A DNA stretch of 64,000 bases from Caproicibacter sp047833665 (GCA_047833665.1 CP181261.1:124001-188000), one strand, 5' to 3'. Positions 25,247-35,249 are shown, counted from the stretch's first letter. Numbers and translations: made by a program. The notes: generated by a model not told the origin, from the sequence alone.

Positions 25247-25807
25247 ATGAAGCCCCTGCAAACCAACAGGCTTCTGCTGCGGCCTTTTCAAATGGAAGAC
25301 CTCTATGATTTTTACGCCTATGCGAAACACCCGGAAGTTGGGCCAAATGCAGGATGGAAACCTCATGCCTCCATAGATGAAAGCCGTGAAATTCTAAAAA
25401 CTTTTCTTGAAAATGAAGAAGTGAATGCAATTGTTCTGAAAGAGACCGGACGGGTAGTCGGTTCGATTGGGCTGCACTCCGACCGGCTTTCCCATGAAGG
25501 TATGGGTCCCTGCCGGGAGGTTGGATATGTGCTTGCACAGGACTGCTGGGGACGTGGCTTGATGACGGAAGCTGTACGGCGAATCGAACAATACGCATTT
25601 GAGGAAATCGGGCTTGCATGTTTATCGGTTGCCCATTTTCCTTTTAATATGCGTTCAAAGCGTGTGATTGAAAAATGCGGATTCCGCTACGAAAAGACGC
25701 TCACAGGCTCATACATAGACTACCGCGGCATTCCTTTAGATGAAGTTTGCTATATTATAACGCGTAAAGATTATACACGTCTTTTGTGTAAAGAATCGGG
25801 CGGGTGA
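25247..25807 (+). CDS. GNAT acetyltransferase, RimJ/RimL type
   Basis: 186 residues. TNRLLLRPFQMEDLYDFYAYAKHPEVG is the N-terminal signature of the RimJ/RimL branch. VGYVLAQDCWGRGLMTEAVRR carries the acetyl-CoA pyrophosphate loop (Q/R-x-x-G-x-G/A variant), and FNMRSKRVIEKCGFRYEKTL is motif B. The acceptor could be a ribosomal protein N-terminus, an amino acid or a small molecule; it cannot be told. It ends 8 bp from the convergent dus gene, with no room for a separate terminator. Confidence 0.85.
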   Translation: MKPLQTNRLLLRPFQMEDLYDFYAYAKHPEVGPNAGWKPHASIDESREILKTFLENEEVNAIVLKETGRVVGSIGLHSDRLSHEGMGPCREVGYVLAQDCWGRGLMTEAVRRIEQYAFEEIGLACLSVAHFPFNMRSKRVIEKCGFRYEKTLTGSYIDYRGIPLDEVCYIITRKDYTRLLCKESGG

Positions 25808-25815
25808 ACCGAACG

Positions 25816-26802
25816 TTATTCTTCGGCTTCGTTTGCGGCAATAACATCTTTCGTCAGTGCTTTCAGTTCTTCCATAGAGGAAATAAGCGACGCGCGGCGG
25901 CGGAATTCGGCGGCGTTTCGCAGCCCCTTTAAATACCATCCGACATGTTTGCGCACTTCATGCATAGCGCGGTGCTCGTCTTTATAGCGGCACATCAGCT
26001 CCACTTGCCGCAGAAGGACGAGCATTTTTTCATGCACTCCCGGCTTAGGAAGAATTCGGCAGGAATCGTCCAAATACGCGTTGATTTCCCGAAACACCCA
26101 CGGGTTTCCCAGAGCGCCGCGCGCGACCATTACCGCGTCGCAGCCGGTCTGCTCCATCATCCGCGCCGCGGACTGCGCATCCGTTACATCCCCGTTGCCA
26201 ATGACGGGAATGGAAACGACATTCTTAACCGCCTGAATGATTCCCCAATCCGGAGAAGGTGCGTACATCTGCGCCCGTGTGCGCGCGTGAACCGCCACAG
26301 CGGCTGCACCGGCAGATTCACAGATTTTTGCAACCTCGACGGCATTTTTGCTTTTTTCATCCCAACCCGCACGGATTTTGACCGTGACCGGCACGGGCAC
26401 GGCATTTTTTACAGCCGCGACAATTTCCCCGCACAGCGGCGGATTTTTCATCAGCGCGCTGCCCGCCCCGTGCCCGGTAATCTTCGGGGCGGGACACCCC
26501 ATGTTGATATCAATCACATCCGGAGAAAATTCCATCGCGCGCTTTGCTCCCTCTGCCATCACATCCGGCTCGCTGCCGAACAGCTGAATAGCCGCGGGAC
26601 GTGCAACATCGCCCAACTCCATTAATCCGCGTGTCTTTTTATCGTTAAATTGGAGCGCCTTCGCGCTGACCATCTCGCTGACTGTGAACGCCGCGCCGAA
26701 CTCAGCACAAATTTCGCGGAATGCACGATCACCCGCCCCGGCCATCGGGGCTAATATAGCGCGTCCCGAAAGCTCTACGTTTCCAATTTTCATGGTATTC
26801 AT
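25816..26802 (-). CDS. dusB: tRNA-dihydrouridine synthase
   Basis: 328-residue FMN enzyme that reduces uridines in the tRNA D-loop. Family blocks: LAPMAGAGDRAFR, FTVSEMVSAKAL, DINMGCPAPKITGHGAGSALM (with the catalytic Cys), VTVKIRAGWDE, VHARTRAQMY, VIGNGDVTD and VMVARGALGNPWVF, then a C-terminal helical domain. The GNP-type end LRNAAEFRRRASL is usual for the DusB branch. Assignment to DusB rather than another Dus class is by overall resemblance. Confidence 0.92.
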   Translation of the reverse strand: MNTMKIGNVELSGRAILAPMAGAGDRAFREICAEFGAAFTVSEMVSAKALQFNDKKTRGLMELGDVARPAAIQLFGSEPDVMAEGAKRAMEFSPDVIDINMGCPAPKITGHGAGSALMKNPPLCGEIVAAVKNAVPVPVTVKIRAGWDEKSKNAVEVAKICESAGAAAVAVHARTRAQMYAPSPDWGIIQAVKNVVSIPVIGNGDVTDAQSAARMMEQTGCDAVMVARGALGNPWVFREINAYLDDSCRILPKPGVHEKMLVLLRQVELMCRYKDEHRAMHEVRKHVGWYLKGLRNAAEFRRRASLISSMEELKALTKDVIAANEAEE

Positions 26803-27068
26803 AAAAACATCCCTGTCTGTTTTTTTAATCTGTTTTTCTAAAATAATAATTGTAGTTCCCTCGGCGATATTTTCACGAAACTGAGAACCCGTTTATTATA
26901 ACGCCTGTCCCGCTCCTTGTACAGGGTCTGTTCGAGTCCTGCGGAAGATGTCATGAAAGGGCACGAACTTTCGAATTCTTTCTTTTTCTGTTGTTCCCAT
27001 GCGAACCCTTAATTTTTCCACAGGAAAGTGATATAATACTTCCATAACTTGTTATCGGGGGAAAAGCG

Positions 27069-29630
27069 ATGAAATTATTGGTACTGGACGGCAACAGCAT
27101 TTTAAACCGAGCTTTTTACGGTGTGCGGCTCCTGACAACGAAAGAGGGACTTTACACCAATGGCATCTATGGCTTTTTGACCATTTTACAAAAGTTACAA
27201 TCCGAACTATCCCCCGATGCGGTGGCTGTCGCGTTTGACCTGCGCGCCCCTACGTTTCGGCACAAGGAATACGCAGGCTATAAAGCAAACCGCAAGGGTA
27301 TGCCGCCGGAACTGGCTCAGCAGGTGCCAACACTCAAGGAACTTCTTTCTCTGCTTGGATACCGGCGCGTGGAATGTGAGGGCTTCGAGGCAGACGACAT
27401 TCTTGGCACGCTTGCAAAAAAATGCGAGGAAACCGGCAATGAATGTGTTCTTGCAACCGGAGACCGTGACAGTCTCCAGCTGGTCGGGCCGCATGTTACC
27501 GTGCGCCTTGCCTCCACCAAAATGGGACAGCCGCAGGTTACCCTCTACGACGAAGCAAAAATTAAAGAGGATTATGGGGTTACCCCGAAGGAAATGATTG
27601 AGATTAAAGCCCTGCAGGGGGATTCCTCCGACTGTATCCCCGGCGTTGCAGGCATCGGCCCGAAAAGTGCAGGTCAGCTGATTCAGGCTTATCACAGCAT
27701 TGATTATATTTATGAGCACCTTGATGAACTTGAAATAAAAGAAGGAATGCGCAAAAAGCTGGCGGCAGGCAAGGAGAATGCCTTTTTAAGCCGCCGCCTC
27801 GGCACCATCCGCACCGATGCGCCGATTGACACCAATCTGGAAAATTATATCATTGCTCCGTGCGACCGTACGAAAGCCGCAAAGCTGATGGCAAAACTGG
27901 AATTCTTCAGTCTGATTGAAAAAATGGGCTTGAATGTTCCGGAGACGGAACAAACGAAAGCGGAGCTATCTGTAACGATTGCAGAACATACGGATGCTGC
28001 AGAACTTCTGAACACCGCTCGCCAAAGCGGCCGAGCCGATTTCATCGCAGATATTTCAAACGGAAAAATGCGCGTTTTGTGGAATCAGAACGGAACCATT
28101 CACACCATGGAAGATAACGCAACTCTGCGCGCCCTTTTTGAAGATAAGACGATTCGTAAGAATACGCACAATGTAAAGCCGCTGTTTTCACATCTGCTCA
28201 AAAACGGTATCCGCCTTGCCGGGCCCGTGTTTGATACCATGCTGGCAGGATATTTGCTCAATCCATCCGCTTCCGGGTATGAACCGCCGCGCCTTGCAAA
28301 GGAATACGGCGTTTCTGAGCCGGCCGAAGAGTTGGATGAATGGCAGACATCCGCCGCTGTGCTGCCCGGCCTTACCGACCGACTGACCGAAAAGATTGCG
28401 GAAAATGAGCAAACAGAATTGCTCAACAACATAGAAATTCCTCTGGCGCAGGTATTAGCGGATATGGAAAATACCGGTTTTGCGGTGGATGCGGAAGGAA
28501 TCCGTTCTTTTGGCGCACATTTGGAGGAGCAGATTAAGCAGCTGAAACAGCAGGTATATGATTCTGTTGGATATGAATTTAATATCAATTCACCAAAGCA
28601 GCTTGGCGATGCATTGTTTGAAAAACTGGGACTCCCGCATGGAAAACGGACAAAGACCGGCTGGTCCACGAGCGCACAAACACTGGAAAAACTGCGGTAT
28701 GACCATCCCGCGGTGGAAATGGTTCTAAATTACCGCGCCCTAACAAAGTTAAAATCCACCTACTGCGACGGGCTTTTGAAAGTTGTCGCGCCGGACGGAC
28801 GGATTCATTCCAGCTTTAATCAGACGGAAACCCGCACCGGGCGCATCAGTTCCACGGAACCGAACCTGCAGAATATCCCCGTCCGCACGGAATTGGGGCG
28901 TGAAATGCGTCGGTTTTTCGTGGCACGTCCCGGCTGGGTGCTGGTCGATGCGGACTACTCACAGATTGAACTGCGGGTGCTGGCACATGTGGCAAACGAT
29001 AAAAATATGATTCAGGCTTTTCTGAACAACAACGATATTCACCGCAGCACGGCCGCACAGGTGTTCCACATGCCCGAAGAAATGGTCACGCCGCTGATGC
29101 GCAGCCGAGCGAAAGCTGTTAACTTTGGAATTGTGTACGGCATCGGCGCATTTTCTCTCTCAAAGGATATCCATGTTTCCGTAGCGGAAGCCAAACGGTA
29201 TATTGAAGAGTACCTCGCAAACTTTTCGGGCGTAGATTCCTACATGAAGAACGTGGTGGAAGAAGCAAAGGAAAACGGATATGTTCAGACTCTGTTTGGA
29301 CGGCGGCGCTACCTGCCGGAACTGAAGTCTTCCAACCACAATTTGCGCGCGTTCGGGGAGCGTGTGGCACGGAATATGCCAATTCAGGGAACAGCGGCGG
29401 ACATCATTAAAATCGCGATGATTCGCGTCCATGAACGTCTGGAGCGTGAAAACATGCAGGCAAAGCTGATTTTGCAGGTGCACGACGAACTGATTGTAGA
29501 AGCACCGGAAGAAGAAGCAGAGAAAGCAGCTTCCCTTCTCACCGAGGAAATGCAGAATGCTGTCTCGCTTTCCGTGCCGATGATAGCCGAGGCGAAAATC
29601 GGAAAAACATGGTTTGAGGCGAAGGCATAG
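27069..29630 (+). CDS. polA: DNA polymerase I
   Basis: 853 residues. The 5'-3' exonuclease domain (1-290) has LVLDGNSILNRAFYG, the acidic cluster EGFEADDILGTLA and ATGDRDSLQL. The middle 3'-5' exonuclease domain is degenerate: the DxE motif is replaced (FIADISNGKM), so proofreading is probably absent, as in Bacillus and Thermus enzymes. The polymerase domain carries motif A DYSQIELRVLAH, motif B RSRAKAVNFGIVYGIG and motif C LQVHDELIVE. It works in Okazaki fragment maturation and repair. TATAAT at 27032-27037 is the probable -10. rlmA starts 3 bp after its stop, so polA leads an operon. Confidence 0.97.
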   Translation: MKLLVLDGNSILNRAFYGVRLLTTKEGLYTNGIYGFLTILQKLQSELSPDAVAVAFDLRAPTFRHKEYAGYKANRKGMPPELAQQVPTLKELLSLLGYRRVECEGFEADDILGTLAKKCEETGNECVLATGDRDSLQLVGPHVTVRLASTKMGQPQVTLYDEAKIKEDYGVTPKEMIEIKALQGDSSDCIPGVAGIGPKSAGQLIQAYHSIDYIYEHLDELEIKEGMRKKLAAGKENAFLSRRLGTIRTDAPIDTNLENYIIAPCDRTKAAKLMAKLEFFSLIEKMGLNVPETEQTKAELSVTIAEHTDAAELLNTARQSGRADFIADISNGKMRVLWNQNGTIHTMEDNATLRALFEDKTIRKNTHNVKPLFSHLLKNGIRLAGPVFDTMLAGYLLNPSASGYEPPRLAKEYGVSEPAEELDEWQTSAAVLPGLTDRLTEKIAENEQTELLNNIEIPLAQVLADMENTGFAVDAEGIRSFGAHLEEQIKQLKQQVYDSVGYEFNINSPKQLGDALFEKLGLPHGKRTKTGWSTSAQTLEKLRYDHPAVEMVLNYRALTKLKSTYCDGLLKVVAPDGRIHSSFNQTETRTGRISSTEPNLQNIPVRTELGREMRRFFVARPGWVLVDADYSQIELRVLAHVANDKNMIQAFLNNNDIHRSTAAQVFHMPEEMVTPLMRSRAKAVNFGIVYGIGAFSLSKDIHVSVAEAKRYIEEYLANFSGVDSYMKNVVEEAKENGYVQTLFGRRRYLPELKSSNHNLRAFGERVARNMPIQGTAADIIKIAMIRVHERLERENMQAKLILQVHDELIVEAPEEEAEKAASLLTEEMQNAVSLSVPMIAEAKIGKTWFEAKA

Positions 29631-29633
29631 CAT

Positions 29634-30464
29634 ATGGATGTTTTGGCCTGCCCTGTCTGCGGGGCACCCCTTGTGAGGGAAGAAAAAGTTTTTCACTGCC
29701 GCAGCAGACATAGCTACGATATCGCAAAGGAAGGCTATGTGTATCTGCTCCCGCCGAACAAAAAACATTCTGCAGACCCCGGAGACAGCCGTCAGATGGT
29801 TGCCGCCCGCCGCAGATTTTTAGAAAGCGGTTATTATCAGATTTTCAGCGACCGCCTCAACACTCTGCTTCTTCAGGACCTGCACACCCAAAGCCCCGTC
29901 ATACTGGACGCCGGCTGCGGGGAAGGATACTATACCGGCCGCCTGCGGGAATTTCTCTTAAAGCACGGCACAAAACCGGAACAGTACGGCTTTGACATTT
30001 CAAAATCCGCTGTGCGGTCCGCCGCGAAAAAATATAAAGGCATTTCCTTTGCCGTGAGCAGCCTTTTCTCCATACCGGTGCTGTCCGGCGTGGCAGATGC
30101 CATTACGGATATATTCGCCCCGATTGTGCCGGAGGAATTCTTCCGAGTCCTGCGCCCCGGCGGTTTACTGATTCTTGCGGTACCGTCCCCGCGACATTTA
30201 TACGGCCTGAAGGAAATCTTGTACGAGGAACCGTATGAAAACGAGCAGCGGGATACGGTATACGCCGGTTTTGCATTTTTACAACGAGTTCCTGTCCGCG
30301 GTGAAATTACGCTCACCGGCACACAGCAGATACAAGATTTATTTGCTATGACCCCTTATTTTCGCAAAACCCCGCGCGAGGGCTGCGAAAGACTGGCCCG
30401 CACACAGACGCTGAAAACGGAAATCGGATTTGATTTCTTACTCTATCGCAAGGTGGGAAAATAA
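29634..30464 (+). CDS. rlmA: 23S rRNA (guanine-N1)-methyltransferase, RlmA family
   Basis: 276 residues. An N-terminal zinc site (CPVCGAPL at 6-9 and CRSRH at 22-26) is followed by DIAKEGYVYLL, the family's bridge segment, then a Rossmann SAM domain with motif I LDAGCGEGYYTG and the later FAPIVPEEFFRVLRPGGLLI. RlmA(I/II) methylates G745 or G748 in 23S rRNA, the latter tied to tylosin resistance; which site is used here cannot be read from sequence. It overlaps the next gene by one base (TAATG). Confidence 0.88.
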   Translation: MDVLACPVCGAPLVREEKVFHCRSRHSYDIAKEGYVYLLPPNKKHSADPGDSRQMVAARRRFLESGYYQIFSDRLNTLLLQDLHTQSPVILDAGCGEGYYTGRLREFLLKHGTKPEQYGFDISKSAVRSAAKKYKGISFAVSSLFSIPVLSGVADAITDIFAPIVPEEFFRVLRPGGLLILAVPSPRHLYGLKEILYEEPYENEQRDTVYAGFAFLQRVPVRGEITLTGTQQIQDLFAMTPYFRKTPREGCERLARTQTLKTEIGFDFLLYRKVGK

Positions 30465-31639
30465 TGAGCAAGCGAAAGGCATTCGTCAATTTCGTCAAGG
30501 CTGAAAACATCCTCTTTATGGTAGCCGTAACGATTCTTGCCATGGCACTCCGACTGAAATTCTTCGGTCATATCTCCAGCGACTACCGTCAATTCCTTTC
30601 CGGCTGGTTTGACTTAATCCGCCAAAACGGCGGTTTTGCGGCCATCGGCATCAATTTTGGCGACTACACGCCTGCTTATTATTATTTACTTGCTCTTGTC
30701 TCCTATCTTCCGTTTTCCGGTCTGCACCTGATTAAAGCCCTATCCTGTGCCGGGGATATCGCGGCGGCTTACTTTGTGTTCCGCATGGTGGATCGAAAAT
30801 ACGGTGAATTCTGGGGCGAAATAGCTTACGCCATTACGCTTTTTCTGCCGACTGTCGTCCTGAATTCCGCAGTTTGGGCTCAGTGCGATGCCATCTATAC
30901 CGCCGCGCTGCTTGCCTGCGTCTACTATCTCATGGCGGGCAGACAGTACCGTGCTGTCACGGCCTTTTCCATCGCGTTTGCGCTGAAACTTCAATCAGTG
31001 TTTCTCGCTCCTTTTCTGCTGCTCCTGCTGCTCAAGAGAAAAATCAATGCGCGCTGCCTGCTGATACCGCCGCTTGTCTATGTGATTTCCATTCTGCCCG
31101 CCGCACTGTTGGGCCGTGACTTTGGCGAATTAATGACCGTCTATTTCCGGCAGGCGCAGGAATACAATCAACTGACTATGAATCTGCCGAATCTTTTTGC
31201 TTGGTTTCCGTCTCATGCATCGGAAGCTGTGGGTACCTCGGCGGTTCTGGCCGCCGGGGCCATTGTACTGTTTACATTTGCCTATCTGTGTTCACAGCGC
31301 TTCCCTCTGACGGACGAAATGATAATTTCGCTCGCGTTGTTTTACACCATGCTGCTGCCCTACATCCTTCCGTTTATGCATGAACGTTACTGGTATCCGG
31401 CGGATATCTTTTCGCTTGTGTTTGCGTTTTATTTCCCGGAAAAGTTTTACGTTCCGGTCATCACCGTTTTTTCTTCCTTGTATGCTTACAGCCGATTTTT
31501 ATTTGGGTTCCGTTTTATCAGCATGAAACTGTTTTCCGTCCTGATGCTTTTTAACTTAATTTGGGTGGCCATCCATATTATTTATTGCATCCGGGATTAT
31601 TCGGACTGGAAAGTAGCGAGGCGCGAATGGGGACGTTGA
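30464..31639 (+). CDS. GT-C-type membrane mannosyltransferase-like protein
   Basis: 391 residues with about ten membrane helices. The first loop has GHISSDYRQFLSGWFDLIRQ (an acidic, D-containing loop typical of GT-C glycosyltransferases) and GDYTPAYYYLL. Later come LKLQSVFLAPFLLLLLLKRK and FLPFMHERYWYPADIFSLVF. This fits the predicted mannosyltransferases related to Gpi18 (COG5542), which use lipid-linked sugars outside the membrane. The acceptor is unknown. It is translationally coupled to rlmA (start overlaps its stop) and overlaps rimI by 13 bp, in a dense operon. Confidence 0.8.
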   Translation: MSKRKAFVNFVKAENILFMVAVTILAMALRLKFFGHISSDYRQFLSGWFDLIRQNGGFAAIGINFGDYTPAYYYLLALVSYLPFSGLHLIKALSCAGDIAAAYFVFRMVDRKYGEFWGEIAYAITLFLPTVVLNSAVWAQCDAIYTAALLACVYYLMAGRQYRAVTAFSIAFALKLQSVFLAPFLLLLLLKRKINARCLLIPPLVYVISILPAALLGRDFGELMTVYFRQAQEYNQLTMNLPNLFAWFPSHASEAVGTSAVLAAGAIVLFTFAYLCSQRFPLTDEMIISLALFYTMLLPYILPFMHERYWYPADIFSLVFAFYFPEKFYVPVITVFSSLYAYSRFLFGFRFISMKLFSVLMLFNLIWVAIHIIYCIRDYSDWKVARREWGR

Positions 31640-32079
31640 ATTTGGTACCGATGTTGCCGCGCCACCTAGATGACCTTGCTCAGCTGGAACGGATCTGTTT
31701 TGCCCAACCGTGGACCCGTGAGGGACTTGCCGCTGAACTCTCCAGCGAAACCGCCGTCTTTCTGGTTGCGGAATATAACGGCGAAACAGCAGGCTACGCC
31801 GGAATGCACTGCGTCTGCGGTGAATGTTATGTGGACAACATTGCGGTTTTTCCAAAATTCCGGCGCAAGGGAATCGGCCGCGCATTGACACAGGCACTGC
31901 TCCGCCGAGCAGAAGAACAGAACGCGGAATTTCTCAGCCTAGAAGTGCGTCCCTCCAACACGGCGGCTATTGCGCTTTACAAATCGCTGGGGTTTAAACA
32001 AGTTGGGCGAAGAAAAAATTTTTACCGCAGCCCGACGGAGGATGCACTCATTTTAACCGTTTTCTTTGCTGACAGATAA
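31627..32079 (+). CDS. rimI: Ribosomal protein S18-alanine N-acetyltransferase-like GNAT
   Basis: 150 residues. LAQLERICFAQPWTREGLAAEL is the RimI N-terminal signature. The acetyl-CoA loop is FRRKGIGRALTQALL, and NTAAIALYKSLGFKQVGRRKNFY is the RimI-type end. ATG 31627 lies inside the end of the preceding gene; an upstream in-frame codon at 31561 is not credible. Its place directly before tsaD is the usual rimI-tsaD pairing in Firmicutes, which strengthens the call. tsaB and tsaE are not in the window. Confidence 0.9.
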   Translation: MGTLNLVPMLPRHLDDLAQLERICFAQPWTREGLAAELSSETAVFLVAEYNGETAGYAGMHCVCGECYVDNIAVFPKFRRKGIGRALTQALLRRAEEQNAEFLSLEVRPSNTAAIALYKSLGFKQVGRRKNFYRSPTEDALILTVFFADR

Positions 32080-32167
32080 ATTTTAAAAATATAGTTCAGT
32101 GGCTGTGTAAATCCTTGGTTTGCACAGCATGGCGAAAAAAGACAATTGTGTATATTACGGAGGAAAC

Positions 32168-33184
32168 ATGCGAATTTTAGGAATTGAAAGCTCCTGCGAC
32201 GAAACCGCCGCCGCCGTAGTGGAAAACGGCAGAACCATTCTTTCCAATGTGGTCGCCTCGCAGGTGGAGGAACACCGGCTGTACGGCGGTGTGGTGCCGG
32301 AGATTGCCTCCCGCAGACATTGCGAGGCTATTTCCGGTGTTGTGCAAAAGGCTCTGGACGATGCAAACACACATCTTCATGATATCGACGCGATAGCGGT
32401 CACCTATGCTCCCGGTTTAATCGGGGCACTGCTGGTCGGCGTCAATTTTGCAAAGGGACTGGCTCTTTCTGCGGAAAAGCCGCTGGTTCCTGTACACCAC
32501 CTGCGCTCGCATATTGCGGCAAATTACCTTACCTTCCCGGAACTTGAACCGCCCTTTTTGTGCCTTGTGGTTTCGGGCGGACATACCCATTTGGTCGAGG
32601 TGCGCAGCTACACCGAAATGCATATTTTGGGACAAACCCGCGACGACGCCGCAGGAGAAGCGTTTGATAAAGCTGCCCGCGCGATGGGAATGCCTTACCC
32701 CGGCGGTGTAGCACTGGATAAAATCGCGGAGGAAGGGAACGATAAAGCATATAAACTGCCGCGTCCGTCCGTGGACGGCGCACCGTATGATTTCAGCTTT
32801 TCCGGGCTGAAAACTAACGTGCTGAATCTTCTGCACAATGCTGCACAGCGCGGAGAAACCGTCTCTATCCCGGATTTGGCAGCCTCCTACCGCAGGGCTG
32901 TTGTGGACTGTCTTGTGCGCAACACTTTGCTGGCTGCGGAAAAAACCGGAACAAAAAAACTGGTAACCGCCGGCGGTGTTTCTGCTAATTCTCTGCTTCG
33001 GCGGGAGCTGAAAACGCTCTGCGCAAAGCGCGGCCTGTCTTTTTACTGCCCACAACTTGCCCTTTGTGGCGACAACGGCGCTATGGTTGCTGCCCAAGGC
33101 TATTATGAATTTGCCGCAGGAAACATTGCCGGACAGGATTTGAACGCCCATGCCGAGCTTTCTGTGGAATCAACGTTGGTTTAA
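32168..33184 (+). CDS. tsaD: tRNA threonylcarbamoyladenosine synthase subunit TsaD
   Basis: 338 residues. ILGIESSCDETAAAVV is the N-terminal ASKHA phosphate loop, VPVHHLRSHIAAN holds the metal-binding histidines, VSGGHTHLVEV and DDAAGEAFDKAAR are the core, and the C-terminus has TAGGVSANSLLRREL and GDNGAMVA. TsaD, with TsaB and TsaE, transfers threonylcarbamoyl to A37 of ANN-decoding tRNAs. GGAGG lies 4-5 nt before ATG 32168. An in-frame codon at 32120 would add an unlikely leader. Confidence 0.97.
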   Translation: MRILGIESSCDETAAAVVENGRTILSNVVASQVEEHRLYGGVVPEIASRRHCEAISGVVQKALDDANTHLHDIDAIAVTYAPGLIGALLVGVNFAKGLALSAEKPLVPVHHLRSHIAANYLTFPELEPPFLCLVVSGGHTHLVEVRSYTEMHILGQTRDDAAGEAFDKAARAMGMPYPGGVALDKIAEEGNDKAYKLPRPSVDGAPYDFSFSGLKTNVLNLLHNAAQRGETVSIPDLAASYRRAVVDCLVRNTLLAAEKTGTKKLVTAGGVSANSLLRRELKTLCAKRGLSFYCPQLALCGDNGAMVAAQGYYEFAAGNIAGQDLNAHAELSVESTLV

Positions 33185-33311
33185 TTTTGCAGGATTCATT
33201 CTTAAATTATTCATTTTTCCTAATTAGGATTTTTTATTAGCATTAAGCTCAGAAAACAGAATCCTTTTATTTTTCTTTTCATAATATTGCACAATCTTAT
33301 TTCACAACTTA

Positions 33312-33340
33312 TTGCACAATACAAAACCTTGTATTATAAT
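33312..33340 (+). promoter_or_regulatory. Promoter of pckG
   Basis: TTGCAC (33312-33317), 17-bp spacer, TATAAT (33335-33340). Confidence 0.8.
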
Positions 33341-33383
33341 TGCAGTATATTCTATAAGGCAATTGGGCCGAAAGGAGAAGCAT

Positions 33384-35147
33384 ATGACTCAGAATCAATC
33401 GGTACTGGAATGGATGGAAAAGATGAAGGAACTCGTCTGTCCAGACAAGGTAATCTGGATTGACGGAACAGAGGAGCAACTTGAATCATTGAGAGCTGAA
33501 GCTTGCAAAACAGGGGAAATGATTAAGCTCAATGAGGAAAAGCTCCCCGGCTGTTATCTTCACCGCACGGCCGTAAACGACGTGGCCCGTGTGGAGGGAC
33601 GTACGTTTATTTGTTCCCGCAAAGAAGAGGATGCCGGCCCTACCAACCACTGGATGGAGCCGTCTAAGGCCTATGAAATGCTGTATGGCATTGCGAAAAA
33701 CAGCTACAAAGGCCGCACAATGTATGTCATCCCATATTCCATGGGACCAATCGGTTCCCCATTTTCTAAGATCGGTATTGAGCTGACCGACTCCATTTAT
33801 GTTGTTTTGAATATGGCTATTATGACCCGTGTTGGCACAGAAGTCTTGAAGGCTCTTGGCAACAGCAACGACTGGGTCCGCGGCCTGCACTGCAAGTGCG
33901 ACATTGACGAAGAAAAACGCTATATCTGCCACTTCCCGGAGGACAATACGATTATCTCCGTTAACTCCGGCTACGGCGGAAATGTTCTGCTTGGCAAAAA
34001 ATGCTTTGCTCTGCGCATTGCTTCTTTCTTGGGCAAGAACGAAGGCTGGATGGCAGAGCACATGCTGATTCTCGGCATTCAGAATCCGATGGGCGAAATT
34101 AAATATGTGGCAGCGGCGTTCCCGTCCGCATGCGGCAAAACAAACCTCGCCATGCTGATTCCGCCGGAAATCTACCGCAAGAAAGGCTACAAAATCTGGA
34201 CCGTCGGTGACGATATCGCTTGGATGCGCATTGGACCGGACGGCAGACTGTGGGCGATCAATCCGGAGAATGGTTTCTTCGGCGTAGCACCCGGTACCAA
34301 TGAAAAATCCAATCCGAATGCACTGGCTACGACAAAATCCGGCACAATTTTCACAAATGTTGTGTACAACAAGGATGACGGAACTGTCTGGTGGGAAGGA
34401 TTGGACAACAATCCTCCGAAGAACGGCGTAGACTGGAAAGGCCGTCCGTGGGATGGAACAACCAGCAAAGAAAAGGGTGCACACCCGAACAGCCGTTTCA
34501 CCGCGCCGGCAAAGAATTGCCCATGCATTAGCCCTGAATTTGACAACGGCCGCGGTGTTCCGATTTCCGCCATTATTTTCGGCGGCCGCCGTGCTCACAC
34601 AACTCCGCTTGTGTATCAGTCCAGAGATTGGAACAACGGTGTATTCGTAGGCTCCATCATGGCTTCTGAAACAACAGCCGCCGCAACCGGTGCTGTGGGC
34701 GTTGTTCGCCGCGATCCAATGGCTATGCTGCCGTTCTGCGGTTACCATATGGGCGACTACTTCAAACATTGGATTGATATGGGCGCAAGACTTGGCGACA
34801 AGGCTCCGAAGATCTTCAACGTCAACTGGTTCCGTCTGGATGACGAAGGCCACTTCATTTGGCCGGGCTTTGGCGACAACCTGCGCGTATTGGAGTGGAT
34901 TCTTGCTCGCTGCGAAGGCAAAGTAGACGCTGTAGAAACTCCGATTGGATATGTACCGAAGCCTGAGGATATCAACCTCGATGGTTTGGATTTGACAATT
35001 GATACACTCAAATCCATTTTGGATGTTGATAAGGAAGAGTGGAAGAAAGAAGCGGAAGACATTGAAGAATTCTACAAGAAATTCGGCGAAAAACTTCCGC
35101 AGGAACTCAAAGACGAGCTGGCAAAGCTAAAGGCGAAGCTTGCATAA
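33384..35147 (+). CDS. pckG: Phosphoenolpyruvate carboxykinase (GTP)
   Basis: 587 residues, the usual size of the GTP-dependent family. Reaction: oxaloacetate + GTP to or from PEP + CO2 + GDP; in fermenting anaerobes it may run towards oxaloacetate. Key elements: RTFICSRKEEDAGPTNHWMEP substrate loop, SMGPIGSPFSKIGIELTDS, the P-loop region AAAFPSACGKTNLAML (with the reactive Cys), GDDIAWMR, FGVAPGT, and the mobile lid GGRRAHTTPLVYQS. AAAGGAG precedes ATG 33384. It has its own promoter and a strong terminator, so it is transcribed alone. The antisense strand carries a 455-codon open frame, judged a shadow. Confidence 0.97.
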   Translation: MTQNQSVLEWMEKMKELVCPDKVIWIDGTEEQLESLRAEACKTGEMIKLNEEKLPGCYLHRTAVNDVARVEGRTFICSRKEEDAGPTNHWMEPSKAYEMLYGIAKNSYKGRTMYVIPYSMGPIGSPFSKIGIELTDSIYVVLNMAIMTRVGTEVLKALGNSNDWVRGLHCKCDIDEEKRYICHFPEDNTIISVNSGYGGNVLLGKKCFALRIASFLGKNEGWMAEHMLILGIQNPMGEIKYVAAAFPSACGKTNLAMLIPPEIYRKKGYKIWTVGDDIAWMRIGPDGRLWAINPENGFFGVAPGTNEKSNPNALATTKSGTIFTNVVYNKDDGTVWWEGLDNNPPKNGVDWKGRPWDGTTSKEKGAHPNSRFTAPAKNCPCISPEFDNGRGVPISAIIFGGRRAHTTPLVYQSRDWNNGVFVGSIMASETTAAATGAVGVVRRDPMAMLPFCGYHMGDYFKHWIDMGARLGDKAPKIFNVNWFRLDDEGHFIWPGFGDNLRVLEWILARCEGKVDAVETPIGYVPKPEDINLDGLDLTIDTLKSILDVDKEEWKKEAEDIEEFYKKFGEKLPQELKDELAKLKAKLA

Positions 35148-35169
35148 GCTATCACTTTTATCAACAGGC

Positions 35170-35207
35170 ATCACCGCAAAGCAAATGTTTTGCGGTGATC
35201 TTTTTTT
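35170..35207 (+). terminator. Terminator of pckG
   Basis: ATCACCGCAAA / TTTGCGGTGAT stem followed by CTTTTTTT. Confidence 0.92.
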
Positions 35208-35249
35208 ATTGTGCTTGCCATGAAAGAAAAACGAATATGAGAAACTTTA

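Noticed and set aside
26880..26960. tRNA-like TGTTCGAGTCCTGC (T-loop resemblance) upstream of polA
   Set aside because: No acceptor, D or anticodon arms can be formed around it. It is a chance match.
33486..34853. 455-codon open frame opposite pckG
   Set aside because: Same reason: antisense to a complete housekeeping gene, cysteine/histidine-rich composition typical of shadow frames, no ribosome site.
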